A stretch of DNA of 13,616 bases from DATJMJ01 sp035503915 (GTDB lineage: Bacteria; Actinomycetota; Acidimicrobiia; Acidimicrobiales; Palsa-688), in the NCBI GenBank assembly GCA_035503915.1, contig DATJSU010000035.1:1-13616 (forward strand), written 5' to 3'. A program made the position numbers and the translations under genes. The notes under the pieces are model-generated. The model was given only the letters and a program-made list of their open reading frames with translations, was not told where the DNA came from and ran no database searches. Within the stretch, counting starts at the first letter, position 1. Every line of letters begins with the position of its first letter. This document shows positions 1 through 6,275 of this stretch, piece after piece.

Positions 1-23
1 GGCTCATCGGATTCTGACGGGGT
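1..23 (+). repeat. Terminal inverted repeat of the ISL3 element (distal to transposase start)
   Basis: The first 23 bases match the reverse complement of 1404-1426 except at repeat positions 3, 4 and 17. A shorter direct copy, CTCATCGGA, occurs at 3-11 and again at 30-38, the second overlapping the transposase stop codon, which may be a subterminal transposase-binding repeat. Confidence 0.85.
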
Positions 24-30
24 CTAGCCC

Positions 31-1347
31 TCATCGGACGACGATCGACCCGAGCACCCGCCAGTTCGGCCTGCCGGCATATAGCAGCGCCCGGATGCGG
101 TAGTTCTCGAAGTTGCGGAACCCAAAGCCGGTCCGCTTTATGCGCTTGACGAGGTTGTTGAGCGCTTCGGTCGGCCCGTTGGAGACCTTGGCCAAGTGGT
201 AGTTGCAGATCTTGTCGAACCAGCGCTGGATGGCCCGCCCGAGCCGCTGGACTTCGGGGGGCATGGAGCGCTTTAGGCAATGGCCCTGGAGGTCCTCGAG
301 GATCTGGCGCCCCTCGTGGACGCCCGCAGCCCTGTAGAAGTCCCTCAGGCGTTCTTTTACCCGGTAGGCAATTGCCACTTCGGCACCGGGGTCACCGAGC
401 TCGAGGAGCGAAGCGAGGCGTTCGCTGGCCTCGGTGCTCAGCTTTTCCTCGCCTAGTAGCAGCACACGGCGTGCCCGGTAGAGCGGGTCGTCACGGCGTC
501 CGCGGTGGCCGGTCTGTTCGGACTGGACGCGCCGGCGCACGGCGTCAAGGCACCCGTTGGCCAGGGCGACGGCATGGAAGGCGTCGACCACCTGGGTGGC
601 CTTGGGGAGCACGACCGAGTACACCGCCGCATAGGTGGCCGACATGTCAAGGGCCCCGAAGCGCACCCGCTCCTTCCAAGCTTTGGGCTGTTTGTCGAGC
701 CAGGCAGCCACCTCGACAAAGTTGCGGCTGGGCAGGATGTCGATTATCTGGTGGTTCTCCACATCGGCCACAGTCGTGGCGTAAGCGGTGTGGCTGTGCA
801 CGGCGCGCTTGACAAAAGATGTCTCGTCGAGCCCAATGGCGGTGGTCTTGTTGAGCCGTTTTCGGTCCGCCTCTAACAGGGCCTTGCCATAGGTGGTGAC
901 GGCGTCGTTCACGGTGTGCCAGTCGCAGGCGAGCTCGGCGGCCACCTCCTTTACTGTCCTGCCACCGCCGACTTGCGCCGTCGCCCACTTGGCCGCCCTG
1001 GTCGTGAGCAGGCAGGCCTTGGCCGCGATGCGGTGGTCCTCGAGCACCCAGGTCCTCCTCGGGCACTCGGGGCTAGCACAGCGCATACGGTGCTTCTTCC
1101 AAGCGAGCGACATCGCAGCGCCATAGACGGGCAGGTCGACGTAGCGCACCACTGGCCGCTCGTGGACTAGGGCAGGCTTAGCGCAGCTCGGGCAGAGGAC
1201 CGAGCCCACCACCTGCTCAACCATCAGCTCTACGTCGGGCCCGCTGCGCTGGTACTGGACGACGCGGACATCTTTCAGGCCTACCAGTGCCGCCAGGATC
1301 TCACTAGGGTCGCTCAGGACGAAGGTGCTTTTTGATTTTTGGCTCAC
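31..1347 (-). CDS. ISL3-family transposase
   Basis: The 438-residue protein should catalyse cut-and-paste movement of the surrounding element. Visible domains in order: an N-terminal zinc-finger region with cysteines at 52, 55, 90 and 95 (CPSC and C-x4-C); a helix-turn-helix around 128-153 (TVKEVAAELACDWHTVNDAV); and a DDE nuclease core with D174 (GLDET), D234 (ALDMS) and E394 (NGPTEALNN), followed by the basic KRIKRTGFGFRNF segment typical of ISL3 enzymes. A conserved-looking VVDAFHAV stretch lies at 253-260. Length is normal for the family. The start is GTG with only a weak upstream AGG. There is no frameshift or internal stop, so the enzyme is probably functional. Confidence 0.95.
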   Translation of the reverse strand: MSQKSKSTFVLSDPSEILAALVGLKDVRVVQYQRSGPDVELMVEQVVGSVLCPSCAKPALVHERPVVRYVDLPVYGAAMSLAWKKHRMRCASPECPRRTWVLEDHRIAAKACLLTTRAAKWATAQVGGGRTVKEVAAELACDWHTVNDAVTTYGKALLEADRKRLNKTTAIGLDETSFVKRAVHSHTAYATTVADVENHQIIDILPSRNFVEVAAWLDKQPKAWKERVRFGALDMSATYAAVYSVVLPKATQVVDAFHAVALANGCLDAVRRRVQSEQTGHRGRRDDPLYRARRVLLLGEEKLSTEASERLASLLELGDPGAEVAIAYRVKERLRDFYRAAGVHEGRQILEDLQGHCLKRSMPPEVQRLGRAIQRWFDKICNYHLAKVSNGPTEALNNLVKRIKRTGFGFRNFENYRIRALLYAGRPNWRVLGSIVVR

Positions 1348-1403
1348 ACCTAAAGCTTGAAGCGCCTTCGTCTTGCTTTTGGTGATGCCCTGGCAGAGCC
1401 CTC

Positions 1404-1426
1404 ACCCCGCCAGAATCCGATGCTCC
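1404..1426 (-). repeat. Terminal inverted repeat of the ISL3 element (upstream of transposase)
   Basis: This is the partner of the repeat at 1-23, in inverse orientation with 20 of 23 positions identical. It lies 57 bp upstream of the transposase start codon and marks the right boundary of the element. Confidence 0.85.
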
Positions 1427-1451
1427 GGGAGCGCTTCCGTCCGCGGGATGA

Positions 1452-1476
1452 ACCGGCATACATCGCCTAAGCCGGT
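1452..1476 (-). terminator. Possible hairpin terminator downstream of tRNA-Glu
   Basis: ACCGGC at 1452-1457 and GCCGGT at 1471-1476 form a perfect 6-bp inverted repeat with a 13-nt loop. It lies 11 nt beyond the 3' end of the minus-strand tRNA. No T-run follows it, so an intrinsic terminator role is only suggested by position. Confidence 0.3.
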
Positions 1477-1487
1477 GAATTATCGAG

Positions 1488-1560
1488 CACCCCCAACGGG
1501 ATTCGAACCCGTGCCGCCGCCTTGAAAGGGCGGTGTCCTTGGCCGCTAGACGATGGGGGC
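1488..1560 (-). tRNA. tRNA-Glu (anticodon UUC)
   Basis: Read on the minus strand this folds as a standard cloverleaf. The acceptor strand GCCCCCA pairs with TGGGGGT (with G1-U72), the anticodon stem CCGCC/GGCGG encloses the loop CTTTCAA with anticodon TTC, and the T-arm contains GGTTCGAATCC. The discriminator is G and the CCA end is not encoded. The ISL3 element ends 61 bp beyond its 3' end, so the tRNA was left intact. Confidence 0.97.
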
Positions 1561-1571
1561 AGGACCGCTGA

Positions 1572-1577
1572 ATTCTA
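1572..1577 (-). promoter_or_regulatory. Candidate -10 box for tRNA-Glu
   Basis: On the minus strand this reads TAGAAT, five of six bases of the TATAAT consensus, with 11 nt between it and the first base of the tRNA. Transcription would begin a few bases before the mature 5' end. No clear -35 box is seen 17 bp upstream. Confidence 0.45.
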
Positions 1578-1665
1578 CGGCGCGCGGGCAGAGGCACCTT
1601 AGGCGCCGAGCGAGAACCCCTCTCGGGGCGAAAAGGTGGGGGAGCGCAAGGAGCGAGGTGTGGGG

Positions 1666-2985
1666 TCAGCTCGGCTCCCCTCGCAGCCCCCACTCGGTCC
1701 CCTCAGGCGTGTCCCGCACCTCGACGCCGGCATCGATGAGCTTGTCCCTGATCCGGTCGGCGTCAGCGAAGCGCCGCGAGCGGCGGGCCGCCTCACGCTC
1801 GCCGAGCAGTGCTTCCACCCAGGGAGAGACGAGCTCGCGGCGGTCGGCAACTCCGGGACCAGCCAGCTCACCGAGGCGGAGGACGGCGCGCCGGAGGGCG
1901 GCTCTCCCCCGGGCCAGCTCGTCAGACTGGAAAGTGTCCGCCGACCACTCATGGAGCATGCTCTCCAGTTCCAACGCCACCTCAGTAGCACCTGCGGGGT
2001 CGCGCCTGGCGAGCGCCTGGTCGAAGGACCCGCCGAGCCGCTCAACCTCGCCCAAAAAAAGGCTTGGGCCCCGTGGTTGGGCAGGTGCCCGCAAAGGGAG
2101 GGCGTGGTTGCCGCCCCGGGGAGGAGGCAGAGACCGGGGGCCGGCCATCCCTGAAGCGCCCGAAGCGGGCCCCGCAGTGCCTGGCCCAAGAGACGAAGCG
2201 AGCGCCAACAGGTCGCTCTGAAGCACGGTCTCGCCCGGAGCGAGCTTCTCCTCGCGCCCATGGTTGCGAACCGTGACTACGCCCAGGCCGGCAACCCTCA
2301 CGGTCCCCTCGTCGAAATCAAAAAGGCACGCCGTGTGCTCGTCCACACCCAGGACCCAGCCCTCCGGTGGGAGCTGCCGCTCCATCAGCTCCAAGCGTTG
2401 CTCGCCCAGGTAGCAGTAACGGGTGTCGTGGGTGCCACCTTCGGCGTTGTCGAAATGCGGTATGACGGCAACGTCAAAGCCAATGAGGCTCAGCAAATCC
2501 AACCCCTCGTCCCAGCTTGGGTCAAGCCCGGCCTTATAAATCTCATAAACAGGCACCGTCCAACGCCCGAGCGTGAGGGCCGCGGCCGAAGAGAACACGA
2601 GGCAGCCACCCGTCGCCAGCTTGTCGGCGAACAGCCTCGGCAGAGAAGTCGGCCTCCACTGCCGAAGCGCGTAAGTAGGGCTCCCGGGGCCGGAAAATAC
2701 CCATCCAGCTCCGGCCACCCTTGCTTGCGCCGATTCGATCAGTAGCGGGGAAGCACCTTCAGCCCGCCTAAGGGCAACGACTTCGACGTACCGGCCGGCA
2801 CTTTCCCGGAAGTAGCGCACAGCTCTAGCGGAGATATCGCCAGCGTTGGACTGGAAGCCGTAGGGCGTATCGAGGAGGACAGCAGGAGCATCGCCGGCTC
2901 GTTCAAAAAGCTCGCGGTGCAGCTTCGCGATCGTCGGCGTAGTCTCCCCGGAGCCGATTATGCAAAGCAGCCGTGGAGGGCTCAC
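1666..2985 (-). CDS. S51-peptidase-like / CysRS C-terminal domain fusion protein
   Basis: The 439-residue protein has two parts. Residues 1-265 resemble the peptidase S51 (cyanophycinase / peptidase E, class-I-glutaminase-like) fold: IIGSGETTP at 9-17, FSGPGSP at 97-103, a nucleophile-elbow-like GGCLVFSSAAALTLG at 126-140 with S132/S133, IPHFDN at 175-180, and GVDEHTACLFD at 213-223, matching the G-I/V-D-E-x-T-A signature of cyanophycinases. After a Pro/Gly linker (about 266-305) comes a helical segment, then LGEREAARRSRRFADADRIR (394-413) and GVEVRDTPEGTEWGL, which is the C-terminal subdomain of cysteinyl-tRNA synthetase. No CysRS catalytic HIGH or KMSKS motif is present. The start is GTG with a GAGGGGGA purine stretch about 10 nt upstream. 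It is the last gene of the ctaA-led group. The activity is unknown. A canonical GxSxG elbow is not seen, so hydrolase function is uncertain. Confidence 0.8.
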   Translation of the reverse strand: MSPPRLLCIIGSGETTPTIAKLHRELFERAGDAPAVLLDTPYGFQSNAGDISARAVRYFRESAGRYVEVVALRRAEGASPLLIESAQARVAGAGWVFSGPGSPTYALRQWRPTSLPRLFADKLATGGCLVFSSAAALTLGRWTVPVYEIYKAGLDPSWDEGLDLLSLIGFDVAVIPHFDNAEGGTHDTRYCYLGEQRLELMERQLPPEGWVLGVDEHTACLFDFDEGTVRVAGLGVVTVRNHGREEKLAPGETVLQSDLLALASSLGPGTAGPASGASGMAGPRSLPPPRGGNHALPLRAPAQPRGPSLFLGEVERLGGSFDQALARRDPAGATEVALELESMLHEWSADTFQSDELARGRAALRRAVLRLGELAGPGVADRRELVSPWVEALLGEREAARRSRRFADADRIRDKLIDAGVEVRDTPEGTEWGLRGEPS

Positions 2986-3028
2986 CTTTGCCTAGTCCCC
3001 TCGGTACCGGGCTGCCGGGCACCAAGCC

Positions 3029-3421
3029 TCAATCGTGCGTGGCCACCCTCTCGGGCTGGACCGCCAGAGCTATTCGTCCTTGAGAAACCATGTCGCGCTC
3101 GAACTCGTCCCAGTCAGGGTGCTCGCCTGCAACCTGCCGGTACGTAAACCGGAGCAATTCCATTGCCTCTGGCAGCTCGATGACCGTCGCAGTCCCGTCG
3201 ACCTGTGCCCATCGCCCAAAAAAGCCATTGTCAATAACGCAAATGGAGGCCCGAGGATCGCGCCGTAAGTTGCGGGCCTTGGCAGTAGCTGCACGAGTAG
3301 AGATGAGGATCCGGCTGTTATTTCCAAGCGCACATACGACGGGCGAAAGCTGCGGCCGCCCGTCCCGCCGGTACGTCGCCAGGATGGCACGATGATTTTG
3401 CTCGAAGAACTCGAGGTCCAT
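3029..3421 (-). CDS. PPOX-class F420/FMN-dependent oxidoreductase
   Basis: The 130-residue protein belongs to the split-barrel flavin/F420-binding family (pyridoxamine 5'-phosphate oxidase-like, Rv1155 type). Signatures are RAILATYRRDGRPQLSPVV near the N-terminus, ISTRAATAKARNLRRDPRAS at 40-59, and a central strand VDGTATVIEL. Such small cytoplasmic proteins reduce or bind varied substrates with F420H2 or flavin, and the substrate here cannot be predicted. The same frame is open to 3553, but ATG at 3421 is chosen. The preceding gene's stop overlaps it as TGATG, GGAGG lies 7 nt upstream, and the family similarity starts there. Translation is probably coupled to the DUF2017 gene. Confidence 0.9.
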   Translation of the reverse strand: MDLEFFEQNHRAILATYRRDGRPQLSPVVCALGNNSRILISTRAATAKARNLRRDPRASICVIDNGFFGRWAQVDGTATVIELPEAMELLRFTYRQVAGEHPDWDEFERDMVSQGRIALAVQPERVATHD

Positions 3422-3867
3422 CAGAGGTCCTCCGCAAGAACGTCGATAACGAGAGATTGCAAGGCCGTGAGGACATGGTAAAGGATGTGGGGCGGGTCGT
3501 CGGGGTCGTCGGTTGTCTCGTCCTCGCTCACGTCGAGAAGGGTGCCAAGCCACAACCGGATGTCATTGAGCGCCCGTAGCCATGCGCTCATTTCCTCATC
3601 TGTGAGCTCGGAGGCATCGGCTGTGCGTGAAAGCGTTTCGAGCGCAGCGCCCTTGCTCTCTTCGAGCTCTTTGCCGACCAAGGCCCGATAGCCCTCTTCG
3701 GCTTTTTGGTCGTCGTGGTAAGCGGGAGGGAAAAGCCTCCGGAAGTTTGAGCCTTCGCGATCCGCCGAGAAGGCTTGTCTCAGCTGGAGCGGGAGCTCGC
3801 GCAATAACGCCCGCTCTTCGGGACCGAGGTCGACAGCGTAGTGGCCAGGCGACGAGCGCCAGAACAA
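3421..3867 (-). CDS. DUF2017 family protein, ClpS neighbour
   Basis: The acidic 148-residue protein has the features of the actinobacterial DUF2017 family, which is habitually encoded next to clpS: LGPEERALLRELPLQLRQAF near the N-terminus, then helices ending LRALNDIRLWLGTLLDVSED and ILYHVLTALQSLVIDVLAE. Biochemical function is unknown. Co-occurrence suggests a link to the ClpS/ClpP N-degron pathway, which is inference. The start is uncertain. The TTG at 3867 has its GAGG only 1 nt away. A CTG at 3897 overlaps the clpS stop as CTGA, has GGAG 8 nt upstream, and would add ten residues (the N-terminus becoming MSGTDESSRG). No ATG or GTG is available in frame. The stop overlaps the next gene's ATG. 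Confidence 0.85.
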   Translation of the reverse strand: MFWRSSPGHYAVDLGPEERALLRELPLQLRQAFSADREGSNFRRLFPPAYHDDQKAEEGYRALVGKELEESKGAALETLSRTADASELTDEEMSAWLRALNDIRLWLGTLLDVSEDETTDDPDDPPHILYHVLTALQSLVIDVLAEDL

Positions 3868-3893
3868 ACCTCGCGAGCTCTCGTCGGTGCCGC

Positions 3894-4187
3894 TCAGCTG
3901 TCCTGCTCCATCGTTGCCCAGAGCCCGTGCTCGTGCAGCCGGAAAACGTCGAGCTCTGCCTTTTCTCGAGGCCCGCTGGAGACAACCGCTCTACCTTTTG
4001 TGTGCACGTCCATCATCAGCTTGTGAGCCTTTGGCTTGCTATAGCCGAACAGCTTCTGGAGCACGAAGGTCACGTAGCTCATGAGGTTGATGGGGTCGTT
4101 CCAGACGAGCACTTTCCACGGGCGCGCCAGGTCCGTGACTTCTAGGAAGTCGGGCTCTTTGACCTCTACCGGAGCGGATGAAGCCAT
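3894..4187 (-). CDS. clpS: ATP-dependent Clp protease adaptor ClpS
   Basis: ClpS delivers proteins bearing N-degrons (bulky hydrophobic first residues) to the Clp AAA+ chaperone for degradation. The 97-residue length is normal. After a disordered N-terminal tail (about 1-22) the core has WKVLVWNDPINLMSYV (24-39), LFGYSKPKAHKLMMDVHTKG (46-65) and the closing AELDVFRLHEHGLWATME. N30, D31 and H62 correspond to the binding-pocket residues of E. coli ClpS (N34, D35, H66). The ATG start has AGAGG 6 nt upstream. It lies 20 nt after the ctaA stop and just before the DUF2017 gene, the usual actinobacterial pairing. Confidence 0.95.
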   Translation of the reverse strand: MASSAPVEVKEPDFLEVTDLARPWKVLVWNDPINLMSYVTFVLQKLFGYSKPKAHKLMMDVHTKGRAVVSSGPREKAELDVFRLHEHGLWATMEQDS

Positions 4188-4207
4188 GCGCTACCTCTCA
4201 CAGATCC

Positions 4208-5218
4208 TCAGGTTGCAACCAGTTCGCGGAGGTGGTCCCCACCCCCGACAACAGTTTGCACCGTCGCGGCTGGCTGGCGCGTGTACAAGCCGAAGTTGAA
4301 GCCCAACATTGCGATGACAACCGCGGTCGCGCCTGCGATGTGGATGCCTACCAGCAGCACCGGGTCACCGGTGAGGTACTGCGAGTAACCCACGCCAGCT
4401 TGGGCGATGAGGATCACCAGCAGCAGCTCACCTCGACGGAGCACTGCTGGGCTGACCTTGGCCCGGTGCAGTGACCAGAGCGTGCCCACTGTGAGCGCTA
4501 GGAGCACCTCCACAGAGGTACCATGGAGCTGCGCCACGGCGTGCAGGGAGAACTTGAACCTCGGCACTCCCGGGGCCCCAGCGTGCGGGCCCGTGGAGGT
4601 GACCAAGGTACCGAGAGCAACAACCACCATGCTGAGCGCGAGCATGCAGCGGGCCGCCAGGACGTGGCCTTTGCGCACGAGGCAGTTCGCTTGCACGACG
4701 CGAGCCCTCCCAGGATGGACGCCGTCGGGGGCCTCCGCCTGCGAACTGCAGTGATAAAGGACGACGGCGAGCACCAGGAGCACGACGCCGAGCAGGAAAT
4801 GTGCCATCACGTACTGCGGCGCCAGCTTGTGCAGCACCGTTTCGCCACCTAGGACTACCTCGGCGAAAATGCCCGCCACCATCCCCCAAGCCAGTACCGA
4901 TAGGTCACGCCTTCGGGGGCGTCGCCGGAAAGCCGCGACCGCTACCAGCACAACGCCGATCGTCAGCACCACGTTCACGAGCCGGTTCCCGAACTCCACC
5001 CACGCGTGGTACTGCAGGGGCGCTATCACGCTGGTAGAAGTGCAGGTCGGCCAGTCGCTGCACCCGAGGCCCGAGCCAGTCAGGCGGACAGCACCCCCGC
5101 TCACGATGCCAACGGCGAGCGCTGCGACCAGGATGGCAGCGCTCGAGCGCAGGAACTTGGGGTCTTTTGACGCCGCCCACGCGCGAGCAGGCGCGCTCGC
5201 TGAGGCCCGAGTACCCAT
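4208..5218 (-). CDS. ctaA: Heme A synthase (COX15/CtaA family)
   Basis: CtaA is a membrane enzyme that hydroxylates and oxidises the C8 methyl group of heme O, giving heme A for aa3-type cytochrome oxidase. The 336-residue protein has about eight hydrophobic helices. The first is followed by GGAVRLTGSGLGCSDWPTC, with the extracytoplasmic cysteine pair C53/C59. Candidate heme ligands are H140 (VMAHFLLG), H232 (AQLHGTSV) and H293 (GIHIAG). In the first conserved E-x-x-H position the sequence reads E75-F-G-N78, so Asn replaces His. This variant seems familiar from actinobacterial CtaA proteins, so it is probably lineage-specific and not a sign of inactivity. The ATG has no Shine-Dalgarno site but TAGCAT lies 6 nt upstream, suggesting a leaderless mRNA. 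It is divergent from ctaB. Confidence 0.95.
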   Translation of the reverse strand: MGTRASASAPARAWAASKDPKFLRSSAAILVAALAVGIVSGGAVRLTGSGLGCSDWPTCTSTSVIAPLQYHAWVEFGNRLVNVVLTIGVVLVAVAAFRRRPRRRDLSVLAWGMVAGIFAEVVLGGETVLHKLAPQYVMAHFLLGVVLLVLAVVLYHCSSQAEAPDGVHPGRARVVQANCLVRKGHVLAARCMLALSMVVVALGTLVTSTGPHAGAPGVPRFKFSLHAVAQLHGTSVEVLLALTVGTLWSLHRAKVSPAVLRRGELLLVILIAQAGVGYSQYLTGDPVLLVGIHIAGATAVVIAMLGFNFGLYTRQPAATVQTVVGGGDHLRELVAT

Positions 5219-5224
5219 AAGGAG

Positions 5225-5230
5225 ATGCTA
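5225..5230 (-). promoter_or_regulatory. Candidate -10 box for leaderless ctaA transcript
   Basis: The minus strand reads TAGCAT (TANNNT) with exactly 6 nt before the ctaA ATG. That spacing puts transcription initiation at or next to the start codon. The bases between are CTCCTT, so no ribosome-binding site exists. No good -35 box is visible. Confidence 0.55.
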
Positions 5231-5306
5231 TGGCGCCGAGCGCTCCCCGAGACCAGCGGCGACTAAGGCTGCCTAAGTCGGTTGGTCCGGTCCCTCTCTT
5301 AACCCA

Positions 5307-5312
5307 TAACCT
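5307..5312 (+). promoter_or_regulatory. Candidate -10 box for leaderless ctaB transcript
   Basis: TAACCT (TANNNT) ends 8 nt before the GTG start of ctaB, and no purine-rich Shine-Dalgarno stretch lies between. A TTGGTC at 5282-5287 could serve as -35 with a 19-bp spacer. Both ctaA and ctaB would be controlled from the same 102-bp intergenic region. Confidence 0.5.
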
Positions 5313-5320
5313 GTCACTGA

Positions 5321-6253
5321 GTGGCAATCGATACCAGTCTCATCCAGGTGGCCCCTGCGGTCCAGGGGGCGGCGCGAGTGCGCACGCGTGGGTGGGAGCG
5401 GGCGGCGGCCTTTGTCGCTCTTACCAAGCCGCGCATCGTCGAGCTCCTGCTGATAACAACTCTCCCGACCATGGTCGTAGCGGCCGACGGCTGGCCTTCG
5501 ACGCGCCGGGTGCTGGCAACACTGGTTGGGGGCGCCCTGTCGGCGGGCGGGGCCAACGCCGCCAACATGTACCTCGAGCGCGACATCGACTCGCTCATGC
5601 GGAGGACTTCGCACCGCCCGCTGGTAAAGGGGAGCCTCAGCCCGACCGAGGCAGTCGTTTTCGCGGCCGCCTTGGAGGTCGTCTCTTTCGCGCTCCTCTG
5701 GGTGGGGGCGAACCTTCTCTCCGCCCTCCTGGCGCTTTGCGCCGCCCTGTTCTACGTCTTTGTCTACACGGCGCTCCTCAAACGCCTCTCGCCACAGAAC
5801 ATTGTGATAGGCGGCGCCGCCGGCGCGATGCCGGTCCTCGTCGGCTGGGCCGCCGTCCGGGGGTCGCTCGGTTGGGCGCCGTTGCTTCTTTTTGTGCTCG
5901 TTTTTGTGTGGACACCCCCGCACTTTTGGGCGCTCGCTATCAGGTACCGCGACGACTACGCGAGAGCGAACGTCCCCATGATGCCTGTAGTGCGCAGTGT
6001 GGGCCGCACGAGCTGGCAGATCCTCATCTATTGCGCTGCGACTTTGGCGGTCTCGGCCGGATTTGGGTTCGTGGCCGGCATGGGTTGGCTTTATTGGACG
6101 GTCGCGATTTCTGCAGGGGCGGTATTTGCAGCCCTCTGCGGGCGCTTGGTGGCTTCGCCCGCAACTGCCTTGGCCATGACGGTCTTCCACTGGTCAATCA
6201 CTTACCTGAGCCTCCTGTTTGTAGCGATGGCGTTGGACGTGCCGCTCCACTAG
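5321..6253 (+). CDS. ctaB: Protoheme IX farnesyltransferase (heme O synthase)
   Basis: CtaB is a UbiA-superfamily integral membrane prenyltransferase that attaches a farnesyl group to heme B to make heme O, the substrate of CtaA. The 310-residue protein has both Asp-rich prenyl-diphosphate motifs: NAANMYLERDID at 79-90, followed by SLMRRTSHRPL, and YRDDYARANVPMMP at 209-222. Other family marks are ALTKPRIVELLL at 33-44, IGGAAGAMPVLVGW at 163-176 and WTPPHFWALAI at 197-207. About nine membrane helices are present. The GTG at 5321 is chosen because the family core begins soon after and a TANNNT box sits 8 nt upstream. GTG codons at 5348 and 5378 are less likely alternatives. It is divergent from ctaA and ends 22 bp from the convergent ABC permease gene. 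Confidence 0.95.
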   Translation: MAIDTSLIQVAPAVQGAARVRTRGWERAAAFVALTKPRIVELLLITTLPTMVVAADGWPSTRRVLATLVGGALSAGGANAANMYLERDIDSLMRRTSHRPLVKGSLSPTEAVVFAAALEVVSFALLWVGANLLSALLALCAALFYVFVYTALLKRLSPQNIVIGGAAGAMPVLVGWAAVRGSLGWAPLLLFVLVFVWTPPHFWALAIRYRDDYARANVPMMPVVRSVGRTSWQILIYCAATLAVSAGFGFVAGMGWLYWTVAISAGAVFAALCGRLVASPATALAMTVFHWSITYLSLLFVAMALDVPLH

Positions 6254-6275
6254 CACTGCGGCCTCCACCAAGAGA

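Larger units (their letters stand above)
1..1426 (-). mobile_element. ISL3-family insertion sequence, apparently complete
   Basis: One long transposase gene on the minus strand is bracketed by imperfect terminal inverted repeats at 1-23 and 1404-1426 that agree at 20 of 23 positions. The shared core reads CATCGGATTCTG followed by A or G and CGGGGT. Tips starting with GG and an element of about 1.4 kb fit the ISL3 family, which usually makes 8-bp target duplications. The right-hand flank starts GGGAGCGC at 1427. The left flank lies outside the window, so the duplication cannot be tested and a few outer bases could be missing. Intact ends and an open transposase frame suggest a recent and possibly active copy. 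Confidence 0.85.

Noticed and set aside
1348..1403. Possible passenger gene or promoter between transposase start and terminal repeat
   Set aside because: The 56 bp hold no frame and no convincing -10/-35 pair.
1617..1628. CCCC-TCTC-GGGG hairpin between tRNA-Glu and the S51/CysRS fusion gene as terminator
   Set aside because: The stem is only 4 bp with no T-run on either strand. It is too weak to call.
3422..3553. N-terminal extension of the PPOX protein to 174 residues
   Set aside because: The added residues are Arg/Pro-rich and read out of frame through the DUF2017 gene. The internal ATG at 3421 has a perfect GGAGG and the stop/start overlap.
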